Assembly (NCBI GenBank): GCA_900315345.1
Contig: OMYP01000003.1
Coordinates: forward strand, 62,001 to 126,000
Origin: an uncultured Selenomonadales bacterium
Lineage (GTDB): Bacteria > Bacillota > Negativicutes > Acidaminococcales > Acidaminococcaceae
Direction of reading: 5' to 3'
DNA: 64,000 bases
The notes beneath the pieces are model-generated. The model was given only the letters and a program-made list of their open reading frames with translations. It searched no databases and was not told where the DNA came from. The position numbers were made by a program, and so were the translations under genes. Each line of letters opens with the position of its first letter. The stretch's first letter is position 1. Of this stretch, positions 37,401 through 43,652 are shown piece by piece.

Positions 37401-40400
37401 AGTTAGAAGTTAACGCGGGTGAAGGTCTGACATTTGATACGGAAGAAAACGGATATAAATTAAAAGTTAATGCCGGTGAAGGCCTGACAATTGATCCAGC
37501 AAAAGAAAATGCGTTGAAGGTGAACGCAGGCGGCGGTTTGACGACTGATAACGGCGCGTTGAAGGTGAACGCGGGCGAAGGCCTGACAATTGATACGGAA
37601 GAAAACGGATATAAATTAAAAGTTGACAAGAGTGCGATTTCGGGCACAATTGCGGAAAACAACACAGGCTTTGTGACAGGCGGGGATGTGCACAGCGCGT
37701 TGGCGTTAAAAGCAGATGCAAGCTCTGTTTACACAAAAGAAGAGACCGATACGAAACTGACAGCGAAAGCAAATGCGGCGACTACGTTGGAAGGCTACGG
37801 GATCACGGATGCGTATACAATAGATACAGCAGATGCAAAATTTGCAACTTTAACCGGCGCAACGCTGAGTAACGCGACCCTGACTGACGCGACGATCAGT
37901 TCCGGCAGTATTGCGGAAGGAGTAACAATTGGCACAGGTGATTCTGCAATTACAGTAGGCAGCTTGAAATCCAGCGTAGCCACTAATGCAAATAACATCA
38001 ATACATTGACAACAACAGTCAGCGGGCATACTGCTTCTATCAGCGCATTGGATGCAACGGTAAACGATGCCGACACCGGTTTGGTCAAGAAAGTTGGGGA
38101 CAACACAGCGTCGATTGGCGAAAATGCATTTAATATTAGTTCGTTGCAAGCAACGGTAGGGAATCACACGGAGGCAATCGGTACTATCAATTCTTCGATT
38201 ACCGATATTAACACTTCCATTACAGCACTGGATACAAATAAGGCAAACGTAGGGCTGGATAATGTTACGGACGCTGGCAAGTCAGTTGTACGCGGACTTG
38301 CAAAAGAATCTGTAAAAGTAGTGACAGGCACATATACAACCGTTGACAAAGGAATTGACGGGAATGCGGACGCTTATACGGTAAATGTCACAGCAGATGG
38401 CGTCGTCGACAGCAACAATACAGGTCTGGTAACAGGAGGTGCAGTATACTCTGCGTTGCAGGCTTTCAAACCTGACGGAAAGGTTGAAGAAGGCAACGCG
38501 AAAGCGGTTTCCGGCGGTACAGTGTACAGTGCTATTGAAACTGCCAAGACTGACGTGAACGCTGAAACAGACACAAAGATTGCAACGGCCAAAACAGATA
38601 TTACCAGTGACATGGACACGAAGCTTGCATCAAAGGCAAATGCGTCAGACGTTTATACAAAAGCCGAAACCTATTCGCAGGCGGAGGTGGATGCAACGCT
38701 TGCTGATTATGTGAAGACTGAGGGAGCAACGCTGACCGGCGCTACACTAACTAACGCAACGCTGAGCAATGCAGCGATTGGTTCCGGCAGCATAGCGGAC
38801 ACAGTGATGCTTGGTGATTCAATTTCCGTTGGAGCTTTGAAGTCAAGTGTAAGCGAAAACACTTCGGCAATCAGTTCATTGAAGTCTACGGTAGGCGATG
38901 ATAACAGCGGTTTAGTACAAAAAGTAAATACCAATGAATCTTCCATCAAGACATTGCAGGATAAAACGCAGAATATGACCGCCACCGAGGGCGTTACGAC
39001 GATTGATGGCACGTTAAGCGCAGGAGCAACCACAGTAAGCAGTATGACCGATGGAACGGCAACGCTCAGCGGCGGCGCGTTAACGGGTGTTACAACAATT
39101 ACTGCAAGCGGCGCAATCAGCGGCGGCAGCCTGAATGTTGGCACGGGTGCAATTAGCGGTGGCATGGCGACGGTAACGGGTCTGACAGTTGGCGAAACAA
39201 ACGTGACGACGGCACTGACGACGGAGGGCGCAGTAGCAGCGAATAATGCAGGCTTTGTGTCCGGTGGCGCGGTATACAGTGCGTTACAGGCTTTCAAACC
39301 TGACGGAAAGGTTGAAGAAGGCGATACCAAAGCGGTTTCCGGCGACACGGTGTACAAAGTGACCAGCGGATTGGATGCACGGATTAAGACGAATGCGGAT
39401 GCAATCGCCACTAAGGCCGACGCAAGTACAGTGACAGAACTTTCGGGTAAGGTGACTGCCAATGAGGCGGCAATCAAGACGAATGCAGATAACATCACTA
39501 CGTTAACTGGCAAGGTAACTGCCAACGAAACGGCGATTAAGGCGAACACAGACAACATCACCACGTTAAGCGGCAAGGTGACAGCAAATGAAACGGCAAT
39601 TAAGACCAATGCGGATAACATTACCACGTTAACTGGAAAGGTAACCGCAAACGAAACGGCAATTAAGACCAATGCGGATAACATTACCACGTTAACTGGA
39701 AAGGTAACCGCGAACGAAACGGCGATTGAAACGAATGCGACCAACATCGCAGCCAACAAGACCGCAATTGAAACGAATGCGACGAACATCGCAGCCAACA
39801 AGACTGCGATCGAAAAGAACGCCGGTGACATTACAGCTTTAGGTAAAAAGGTAACTGCAAACGAAACCGTGCTTGCCCAAAAGGCAGACAAGGCCAACAC
39901 ACTGAAAGGGTACGGCATTGAAGACGCGTACACGAAAGAGGATTCGGATACGCTGCTGAACAAAAAGGCGGATAAGACGGAGTTTGAAGCGGTGAAGGTT
40001 GTTGTTGGCGACGCAAACAGCGGCCTGGTGAAGGATGTCAATGATCTGAAGAACGCTTCCCAGAAGATAACCACGGATGATCAGGGCAATACCAAGGTTG
40101 ACGGTACGCTGGTGGTGGAAGAAACCATAGTCGTTCAGGGTAAGGACGTCACGGAGAATTTGAGCACGGACGGCAAGGTTGAGGACAACAATCACGGTTA
40201 CGTGGACGGCGACAAGGTGTATGATTACCTGAACAAAGGCAAGGACGGCGACGGAAAGGTGAAGCTTGCTACGGAAAGCAAGCAGATCGCCATGGGCCAG
40301 GGCAGTGAAGCCGGTGGCAGCGAATCCATTGCGATTGGTAACGCAGCGGGCGGACAAAATAATGAAGCTTCCGGCACGCAGAGTATCGCCATCGGCTTTG

Positions 40401-41245
40401 GCAACAAGGTCACCGGCGATCACAGCGGAGCTATCGGCGACCCCAGCGTTATTAACGGAACGAACTCTTACAGCGTAGGTAATTCCAACACGGTGGCTGC
40501 CGGTTCTAATAATGTATTTGTTCTGGGCAATAACGTAAACGTGACAGGCAGCAATACCGTTGTGCTGGGCGGCAGTTCGGACGGAAGCACTATGAATGTG
40601 GCCGGCAGCAACTCCGTCGTTTTAGGCGCCGGTTCCGATGGTTCCGAGGACAATGTAGTGTCCGTGGGCGCGGCCGGTAACGAACGCCGCATCACCCATG
40701 TGGCCCCCGGCGAGACTGCTACCGATGCAGCTACTGTCGGACAGGTGCAGGATATTGCCCAAGGTGCATACAACAATGCCGTATATCTGAATAACAGAAT
40801 TAACAAAGTGGACACCCGATTGAACAAGGTAGGTGCAGGAGCGGCAGCCCTGGCGGCCTTGCATCCTCTTGATACGGACGATAAGTTCACCATGGGCCTG
40901 GGCTACGGTAATTACCGGAGCGCTAACGCCATGGCGATGGGGATGTTCTACCGCCCGACAGATAAGATGATGATCAGCGTCGGCGGCGCCTTTGGCAATG
41001 GCGAGAACATGATCAATGCAGGCATTTCCTTTGCGCTGGATAAGAACAAAGGCTTCAACACCAGCAAGGCGTTGATGGCGAGGAACATCAAAGCGCTGTC
41101 TGCTGAGAATGCAGCCATCAAGGAAGAAAATGCGGACATGAAGAAGCAGTTGAATGCGCAAGACGCCAAGCTAACCACGCAGGAAGCGGAGATTCAGGCG
41201 TTGAAAGCGGCCCTGGCCCGTCTGGAAGCAAAGATTGGGAAATGA
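31415..41245 (+). CDS. Giant trimeric autotransporter adhesin (YadA/Hag type), 3276 residues
   Basis: Surface adhesin of the type Vc secretion family; three chains form a fibre anchored by a shared outer-membrane barrel. Residues 1-25 are an extended signal peptide region (MNRIYKVIWSKTKHCYVV), 38-58 a hydrophobic core with likely cleavage after AWA63. A very long YadA-like head of STAFG-type repeats spans about 90-1060 and again 1110-1660, with inserted modules beginning AGKWT or AGKLT. Neck motifs (TDAVNVAQLK type) sit near 1075, 1680, 1835 and 1955. A coiled-coil stalk with 21-residue repeats follows (about 2650-2830), then a short second head and a final neck near 3091. The four-strand anchor ends at GISFAL3208, but 68 more residues form a heptad-rich tail. 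GGAGG precedes ATG. Confidence 0.93.
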   Translation: MNRIYKVIWSKTKHCYVVVSELAKRRTKDGSAGGCRMMTARVLSTLLLGAYLVGGYSLPSAWADGESQGVDERTAGITRTSTDATNPVIYTTKIENSLTVTSDGKVQWGNGTQALGDNSTAFGSGTTASGANSTAFGSGTTASDMNATAFGSRTIASSDNSTAFGVGTTAKGESSTAFGSGTTASGVYSTAFGEGTLADGSHSTAWGDYTQALSHKSTAFGDHTTAGHDNATAWGYETTAGDRTTTAFGVNTAALMEGATAWGHNTKAGKWTVKDDTGKVHDLIIETYIDNNPTEGPRKMWGVKYAENKGTDNVFIGGQTSYTSAYTALKEFAPTDPNVTITMQGNYATAWGNGTEAEGDYSTAFGNFTKTAAVTSFKYNGIEAKVVESEEKVLDEDGKPIPLVDPATGEVSDTEFKTETKYKIVDADGNKLYESYFDTEDAAMKEIALNGTITGGYGATAFGLLSEAKGAHSTAFGVQTVAEGTGATAWGRYAKATGDYSTAWGFNTEAINDKSTAFGDNTIAGGKIATAWGNKTAAGGRTSTAFGSETVALTEGATAWGNNTKAGKWTYAGHDVFIKKEGDGRYHIIDEYGNSGSNGLPGQTFVSYDAAYEYISSQGTVKGVYATAWGNGTKAEGDYSTAFGVGTVASGSGATAWGNGAQATGDYSTAIGAVGVNSSSGADSAVNTNTEAQADYSVAVLGGITRKQDDINAINSVALGGAYDASRPDSDYFKPSLTNAPYSIALLGGETASTATNSLAVGLGSATKGANSVAMLGGVTEEDATNSIALGGAVDVENGDAFVSSTVNGAYSVAMLGGTVGQDGAAADAQPKNALAVGLGSVAMGTNSIAIGRGGKDSGGDIVGSTANAENSLLAVLGGTTESAAMYSLALGGATYGTEGIFVSSVAEGKSSLAVLGGTTKEPAINSLALGSAQEEDGNLVASETTAENSIAVLGGTTASGATNSIALGGAVDADGDYVPKGKNSIAVLGGTTDSNATNSLAIGEGATTTLSDSIALGSGAVADRAKYDESNNKYTAYLGDKTGETKKDSAWRSTANAIAIGSDDSSNPVTRQIIGVAAGTEDTDAVNVAQLKAATFDMQGITRTETGTPGATGYVATTTIENNLSVSSDGKVKWGNGTKAEGDYSTAGGFYTKANGDYATAFGNAAKANGQYSTAFGSSSIAAGDYSTAFGRSTEAKGYNSTAFGNSTQANGQDATAFGSSSIAVGDYSTAFGSYTQAGKLTYKNENGSETEAKIVEYTTDEGNRRYKIVSKDGLTLLSNNNGAGFYYSEALNDSNLTKQGDYSTAFGSSTIALGDFSTAFGSSTEANGQYSTAFGSSTEANGQYSTAFGSNTKATGDNSTAFGSSTKATGSSSTAFGSSTEANGQYSTAFGSTTQANGEYSTAFGSSSIASGYISTAFGSNTQAGKLTYKNEDGREIEAKIVEYTTDEGNRRYKIVSKSGDVDLSDGFDNYYDALYDGNLTRQGDYSTAFGSSTKALGDYSTAWGFSAQANGDYSTAFGYDTEASGTGATAWGSSTKALGTYSTAFGNGSVANSYNSLAALGGTTGDKATNSVAIGKGATVGGAYDSENQQTEGANAFAFGNGAQATLSDSVALGSGAVANRAKYNASNNAYKAYLNEDDNNQKTDPAWRATHNAIAVGASATDSDTATVTRQITGVAAGTYDTDAVNVAQLKAASTALTSGGLKFGANANADTAATSAVVTNALGSTVNVVGTEAVSEHTYSTDNITTEISQDTDGNSTITVKFDENPSFSSVTVGDTTVGDGTVTLGSTASLSATGLTVGNTSVTDTGLAISDGPSVTSTGIDAGSKKITRVLTGVEDTDAVNVGQLNAATSGIKGITRSGDATDGYTTTIEGKLSVSSNGAFSISGDKFTVDSDGAISAAGGKFSVNSSGSLTIGSETQNTSVSDAGLTITDGPSVTTSGIDAGGKKITNVLKGEADTDAVNVKQLSDALLTYSSTGALDTGKGMTINSAKLEVNAGEGLTFDTEENGYKLKVNAGEGLTIDPAKENALKVNAGGGLTTDNGALKVNAGEGLTIDTEENGYKLKVDKSAISGTIAENNTGFVTGGDVHSALALKADASSVYTKEETDTKLTAKANAATTLEGYGITDAYTIDTADAKFATLTGATLSNATLTDATISSGSIAEGVTIGTGDSAITVGSLKSSVATNANNINTLTTTVSGHTASISALDATVNDADTGLVKKVGDNTASIGENAFNISSLQATVGNHTEAIGTINSSITDINTSITALDTNKANVGLDNVTDAGKSVVRGLAKESVKVVTGTYTTVDKGIDGNADAYTVNVTADGVVDSNNTGLVTGGAVYSALQAFKPDGKVEEGNAKAVSGGTVYSAIETAKTDVNAETDTKIATAKTDITSDMDTKLASKANASDVYTKAETYSQAEVDATLADYVKTEGATLTGATLTNATLSNAAIGSGSIADTVMLGDSISVGALKSSVSENTSAISSLKSTVGDDNSGLVQKVNTNESSIKTLQDKTQNMTATEGVTTIDGTLSAGATTVSSMTDGTATLSGGALTGVTTITASGAISGGSLNVGTGAISGGMATVTGLTVGETNVTTALTTEGAVAANNAGFVSGGAVYSALQAFKPDGKVEEGDTKAVSGDTVYKVTSGLDARIKTNADAIATKADASTVTELSGKVTANEAAIKTNADNITTLTGKVTANETAIKANTDNITTLSGKVTANETAIKTNADNITTLTGKVTANETAIKTNADNITTLTGKVTANETAIETNATNIAANKTAIETNATNIAANKTAIEKNAGDITALGKKVTANETVLAQKADKANTLKGYGIEDAYTKEDSDTLLNKKADKTEFEAVKVVVGDANSGLVKDVNDLKNASQKITTDDQGNTKVDGTLVVEETIVVQGKDVTENLSTDGKVEDNNHGYVDGDKVYDYLNKGKDGDGKVKLATESKQIAMGQGSEAGGSESIAIGNAAGGQNNEASGTQSIAIGFGNKVTGDHSGAIGDPSVINGTNSYSVGNSNTVAAGSNNVFVLGNNVNVTGSNTVVLGGSSDGSTMNVAGSNSVVLGAGSDGSEDNVVSVGAAGNERRITHVAPGETATDAATVGQVQDIAQGAYNNAVYLNNRINKVDTRLNKVGAGAAALAALHPLDTDDKFTMGLGYGNYRSANAMAMGMFYRPTDKMMISVGGAFGNGENMINAGISFALDKNKGFNTSKALMARNIKALSAENAAIKEENADMKKQLNAQDAKLTTQEAEIQALKAALARLEAKIGK
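35129..35901 (+). repeat. Duplicated head-insertion modules in the adhesin
   Basis: Two near-identical stretches start at 35129 and 35690 (offset 561 bp), each encoding AGKLTYKNE, then EAKIVEYTTDEGNRRYKIV, a divergent loop, and a return to QGDYSTAFGSST. Two more distantly related modules start AGKWT near 32215 and 33109. They interrupt the regular head repeats and look like folded insertions copied by recombination. Confidence 0.85.
39598..39723 (+). repeat. Tandem 63-bp stalk repeats in the adhesin
   Basis: Adjacent 63-bp units at 39598-39660 and 39661-39723 differ at one base and encode TANETAIKTNADNITTLTGKV-type 21-residue coiled-coil units. Degenerate copies extend from about 39430 to 39830. 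Nine-tenths identity at DNA level suggests recent expansion. Confidence 0.85.
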
Positions 41246-41259
41246 CACCGTCAGTTTAT

Positions 41260-41287
41260 TTGGAATTCTAACGTGATAGAACTCCAA
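41260..41287 (+). terminator. Hairpin at the adhesin/tRNA-fragment junction
   Basis: TTGGAATTCT (41260-41269) pairs with AGAACTCCAA (41278-41287), one A-C mismatch, and stops 1 nt before the displaced tRNA sequence. It has only a TTT tail, so it may protect the mRNA end or be a relic of the insertion junction. Confidence 0.4.
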
Positions 41288-41288
41288 T

Positions 41289-41384
41289 TTGGGGTGGAAG
41301 AGGTCGCTAGTTCAAATCTAGTCGTTCCGACCAATTAAAAAAAGACGGGAACTCGTATTATTGACGGGTTCCCGAATTTTTTAT
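41289..41384 (+). repeat. Right direct repeat (attR-like): displaced tRNA-Pro 3' half plus terminator
   Basis: Carries anticodon loop TTGGGGT, the 3' strand of the anticodon stem, a perfect T arm, acceptor 3' strand CGTTCCG, and ACCA ending at 41333. The 5' half of the tRNA is missing; the upstream bases belong to an unrelated hairpin. It cannot fold into a tRNA. Confidence 0.9.
41343..41383 (+). terminator. Terminator at the right repeat, probably now ending the adhesin transcript
   Basis: CGGGAACTCGT (41346-41356) pairs with ACGGGTTCCCG (41364-41374), including a compensated terminal pair relative to the left copy, then AATTTTTT. It is the first strong terminator after the adhesin stop at 41245. 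Confidence 0.88.
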
Positions 41385-41452
41385 TTGTGAAGCAATCAAT
41401 GAAATCAGTATCCTGCTTTCACAGTTTTGCCACTATTAAACAGCATTCTATA

Positions 41453-41482
41453 CAAAAAGGCACTTCCAACTTGGAAGTGCCT
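41453..41482 (-). terminator. Terminator of the minus-strand 78-residue gene
   Basis: AGGCACTTCCAA pairs with TTGGAAGTGCCT; on the minus strand the stem is followed by TTTTTG. It lies 14 nt past the stop of the minus-strand gene. Confidence 0.85.
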
Positions 41483-41495
41483 CATTTGTTTTCTG

Positions 41496-41732
41496 TCAAT
41501 ATAAGAAGCTCATGGAATATCTGGCCAGGGAGAAGCCTTTGTGGGTTCCATCCTTGAAAATGAGTACAAGTACCAGTTCGTCATCAGCAACATCGGTTTT
41601 GAATTCGATCTGCTTTTCCTTAAGCTCACTGGCAGGCATAATAGAGTAATGCCGGATACCGGAAACTTCAAACTCATAATCCCGGTAATCATCTTTAAGG
41701 CTGGACAGAATAAGAACTGTCGGATTTTTCAA
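41496..41732 (-). CDS. Small hypothetical protein next to the island edge
   Basis: A 78-residue protein read leftward. TTG at 41732 is chosen because AAAGGAGG lies 8 nt upstream on the minus strand; an open frame continues to 41819 but would place the ribosome site inside the gene. The protein starts MKNPTVLILSSLKDDY, is mixed alpha/beta in appearance, and has neither signal peptide nor membrane segment. I recognise no family. A proper ribosome site and terminator argue that it is a functional single-gene unit, with a TATAAT-like -10 on the minus strand at 41773-41778. Confidence 0.72.
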   Translation of the reverse strand: MKNPTVLILSSLKDDYRDYEFEVSGIRHYSIMPASELKEKQIEFKTDVADDELVLVLIFKDGTHKGFSLARYSMSFLY

Positions 41733-42020
41733 CAGTGATTCCTCCTTTGCAAAAAACTGCATTATTAATATTATTATAACTGATTCTGTCTGAACAGATT
41801 GTGAAAATTTTACAAACAATTGAATATAGCGCCGGTTTTGTAATAATGAGGCAGTCTATTATAATAACCTGATTAAAATCCCCACTTGCATCAATTATGT
41901 GGTAAAATAAAATTATGGTTGATATTATTGCGATAAATGAAGGCGGGCTGACACATTTAGCTTCGGGCATGGTGTCCCAATCGGGAATTACGTCAGGCCA
42001 ATCACCTTCATCATAAAGAA

Positions 42021-42047
42021 AGAGCAGAGACTTTTAAAGCCTCTACT
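42021..42047 (-). terminator. Hairpin with T-rich tail on the minus strand
   Basis: GAGTAGAGGC and a near-complementary GTCTCTGCTC (one mismatch) surround a short loop; on the minus strand CTTTCTTT follows. There is no minus-strand gene upstream now, so it may be a relic or a leader hairpin for the gene at 42092. Confidence 0.3.
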
Positions 42048-42091
42048 CATATATTAAGAATCAGGATTTAACGGAGTGAAGAAATAATATC

Positions 42092-42694
42092 ATGAACATA
42101 AATACGCTCAATATACTGGCAGACGCAATATCTGAAGTCGGGTCGTGGCATCGGTGGCTTATAAAAGATGACATGGTCCAGATGCAGTTTTGCGATATTA
42201 TGCTCTATGATGATGCAAAACCGGAAAAAGAAACACATACGACGGATGTGTTAGCGGTTCGTTTTTATGGTCATGTCTTTGCAGTTTTTCTGGATAACCT
42301 GGATGAATGTAATTGGTATGAACATTTTCGGGTTGATGGTTCAAAACTCTATCCTGTCGATACATACGATCTGGCCTTTGACGATATAAAAGAAGCTGAG
42401 TTATTATTAAACGATTATAAGCATAGAATACCCGTCAAAAACTTTAGTGGTTTGGAAACATTTTCGTCTGCAAAACATCTCCTTTATGCCAGATGTGGCG
42501 ATGTAGGCTTTATAGTAGGAGGAGACAGAATAGAGGTTGTAGGGAAAAAAGGAAAATATACGGAAGAAGAAATAGAAACAGGTGCCAGGAAATGGTGGGA
42601 TTATTGGAAAATTTATTGGAAACTGAGACGAACAAAGGACGCATATCCGAAAGATTATGCGTGCGAAATAACGATTCCTGTCAATGGTAATTAA
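42092..42694 (+). CDS. Unrecognised acidic cytosolic protein
   Basis: A 200-residue protein without signal peptide or membrane segment, rich in Asp/Glu and Trp (WHRWLIKDD, DNLDECNWYEHF, ARKWWDYWKIYWKLRRTKD). The alternation of beta-type and helical segments is reminiscent of stand-alone immunity-type proteins, but no family motif is recognised, so no function is assigned. GGAG is about 14 nt before ATG, a loose fit. A possible promoter (TTGCAT at 41886, TAAAAT at 41908, 16 bp apart) lies about 180 nt upstream. The next gene looks similar in style but not in sequence. Confidence 0.65.
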   Translation: MNINTLNILADAISEVGSWHRWLIKDDMVQMQFCDIMLYDDAKPEKETHTTDVLAVRFYGHVFAVFLDNLDECNWYEHFRVDGSKLYPVDTYDLAFDDIKEAELLLNDYKHRIPVKNFSGLETFSSAKHLLYARCGDVGFIVGGDRIEVVGKKGKYTEEEIETGARKWWDYWKIYWKLRRTKDAYPKDYACEITIPVNGN

Positions 42695-42841
42695 CGCCGG
42701 GCCTGAACTGTTGAAGAAACTGGCGGGGATAAAATAATAACATACATTTTATATCGAAAAAGGTTGAAACGCAGATTACATTTGAAAACGCAGAATAAAG
42801 TTAAGGTGGAAACGAATAGTCGCAGTTTGCAGGTGAAAGAT

Positions 42842-43453
42842 ATGTATGAGCTGAAAAATGATGCACTCGATAAAATCTTAGAAAAAGAAGAACCGGAAGG
42901 CGTGGAGTTCTTTCTTATGGCGGATGAAAGGCCATATAACGGAATAGAATCACACAAGGCCGCCATTCTTTTTGCAATGCATTTGGTAAATGAAAACGAA
43001 AAGCAGACTATAAAAAAAGCGGAAGAACTTTTCGGGAAAGAGTATGCGGATCGACTGCATCTGTTTACCTATGATATCAGCAAAGCGGAAGCAAAAAGCC
43101 TCGACCCCAAAGAACTCCTTTTTGTTCCAAAAGTACTGCGTAAAGATTATTACGGAAATAAGGAATACGACAGTGACTGGGTTCCTAACGATGAAAACTT
43201 CGGCAAAGAGGTTCCTTACTGGTATGCCTTTCTGGAACCGCCTCATGGAACAGCATACGGACCGGAAGACCTCCGGCGGATCAATGCGTTCTTGTTCCCG
43301 GACGGTGCGGACGGCCTGGAAGCGTATGAATGGACAACGGACTGGTCGGATGTTTTTGATGACGGCCATGAATGGTGGGGCGCATCGTGCTGGAGCGTAT
43401 ACGACGGCCGCAGGGACCGGTATGTCGTATTATTGGCTTCGGCAACAGACTGA
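42842..43453 (+). CDS. Unrecognised acidic protein ending in a WGASCWSVYD / VLLASATD motif
   Basis: A 203-residue protein, ATG at 42842 behind AGGTGAAAG; the frame is open to 42764 but the first 26 codons give a basic, low-complexity stretch. It contains YWYAFLEPPHGTAYG and ends WWGASCWSVYDGRRDRYVVLLASATD (split here as motif WGASCWSVYD then VVLLASATD). This C-terminal pattern recurs in uncharacterised Firmicute proteins, but I cannot name a domain. No signal peptide. It lies 147 nt after the previous gene in the same direction. Confidence 0.65.
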   Translation: MYELKNDALDKILEKEEPEGVEFFLMADERPYNGIESHKAAILFAMHLVNENEKQTIKKAEELFGKEYADRLHLFTYDISKAEAKSLDPKELLFVPKVLRKDYYGNKEYDSDWVPNDENFGKEVPYWYAFLEPPHGTAYGPEDLRRINAFLFPDGADGLEAYEWTTDWSDVFDDGHEWWGASCWSVYDGRRDRYVVLLASATD

Positions 43454-43516
43454 TATATTCCTGTTTGTGGTGAAAAATAAGAAAAATCAAGTTACGCCTT
43501 ACTGGAGGTAACTATA

Positions 43517-43546
43517 ATGAGTAAGGGAAATAGATCGATTCGATAA
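43517..43546 (+). other. Nine-codon ORF with strong ribosome site before a terminator
   Basis: CTGGAGGTAACTATA precedes ATG and a frame encoding MSKGNRSIR then TAA. A terminator follows 14 nt later. It could be a leader peptide, but no gene-specific codon run is obvious; it could equally be the front end of a deleted gene. Confidence 0.3.
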
Positions 43547-43560
43547 GGATATTCCTATAA

Positions 43561-43594
43561 AACCGAGGTAATAAAAGCCCCGGTTCTTTTTTTT
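43561..43594 (+). terminator. Rho-independent terminator
   Basis: AACCGAGG (43561-43568) pairs with CCCCGGTT (43578-43585) with one A-C mismatch, then C and eight Ts. It separates the two unknown genes from the S4-domain gene. Confidence 0.8.
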
Positions 43595-43621
43595 GCGGCT
43601 GTTTTGATATTTTGATATAAT
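43593..43621 (+). promoter_or_regulatory. Putative promoter of the S4-domain gene
   Basis: TTGCGG (43593-43598), 17 bp, TATAAT (43616-43621); the -35 overlaps the end of the preceding T run. Leader length is about 25 nt. Confidence 0.55.
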
Positions 43622-43652
43622 GAATAAAACTTTGAGAAAAGAGGAATAAGAG

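Larger units (their letters stand above)
30882..41333 (+). mobile_element. Candidate tRNA-Pro-integrated adhesin island
   Basis: A 10.4-kb segment bounded by the 3' half of tRNA-Pro on both sides: the intact tRNA at the left and an orphan 3' half at the right. The only substantial gene inside is the 9.8-kb adhesin. Duplicated tRNA 3' ends are a hallmark of tyrosine-recombinase integration, and the repeats begin in the anticodon loop, a known integrase crossover region. No integrase, transposase or replication gene is visible, so it would be a decayed or trans-mobilised element, or a segmental duplication. Confidence 0.5.

Noticed and set aside
38707..40074. 455-codon antisense ORF inside the adhesin, with several others at 33.6-37.7 kb
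   Set aside because: Low-complexity shadows of the Thr/Ala/Asn-rich repeats; no initiation signals and no family features.
41289..41333. Second functional tRNA-Pro
   Set aside because: The 5' half (acceptor 5' strand, D arm, anticodon-stem 5' strand) is absent and replaced by unrelated sequence.
30882..41333. Integrase or transposase gene within the island
   Set aside because: All frames between the repeats were considered; only the adhesin is credible, so no recombinase is claimed.
41915..42016. 33-codon ORF upstream of the 42092 gene
   Set aside because: No Shine-Dalgarno, and its ATG falls almost on the predicted -10; too little to support a gene.
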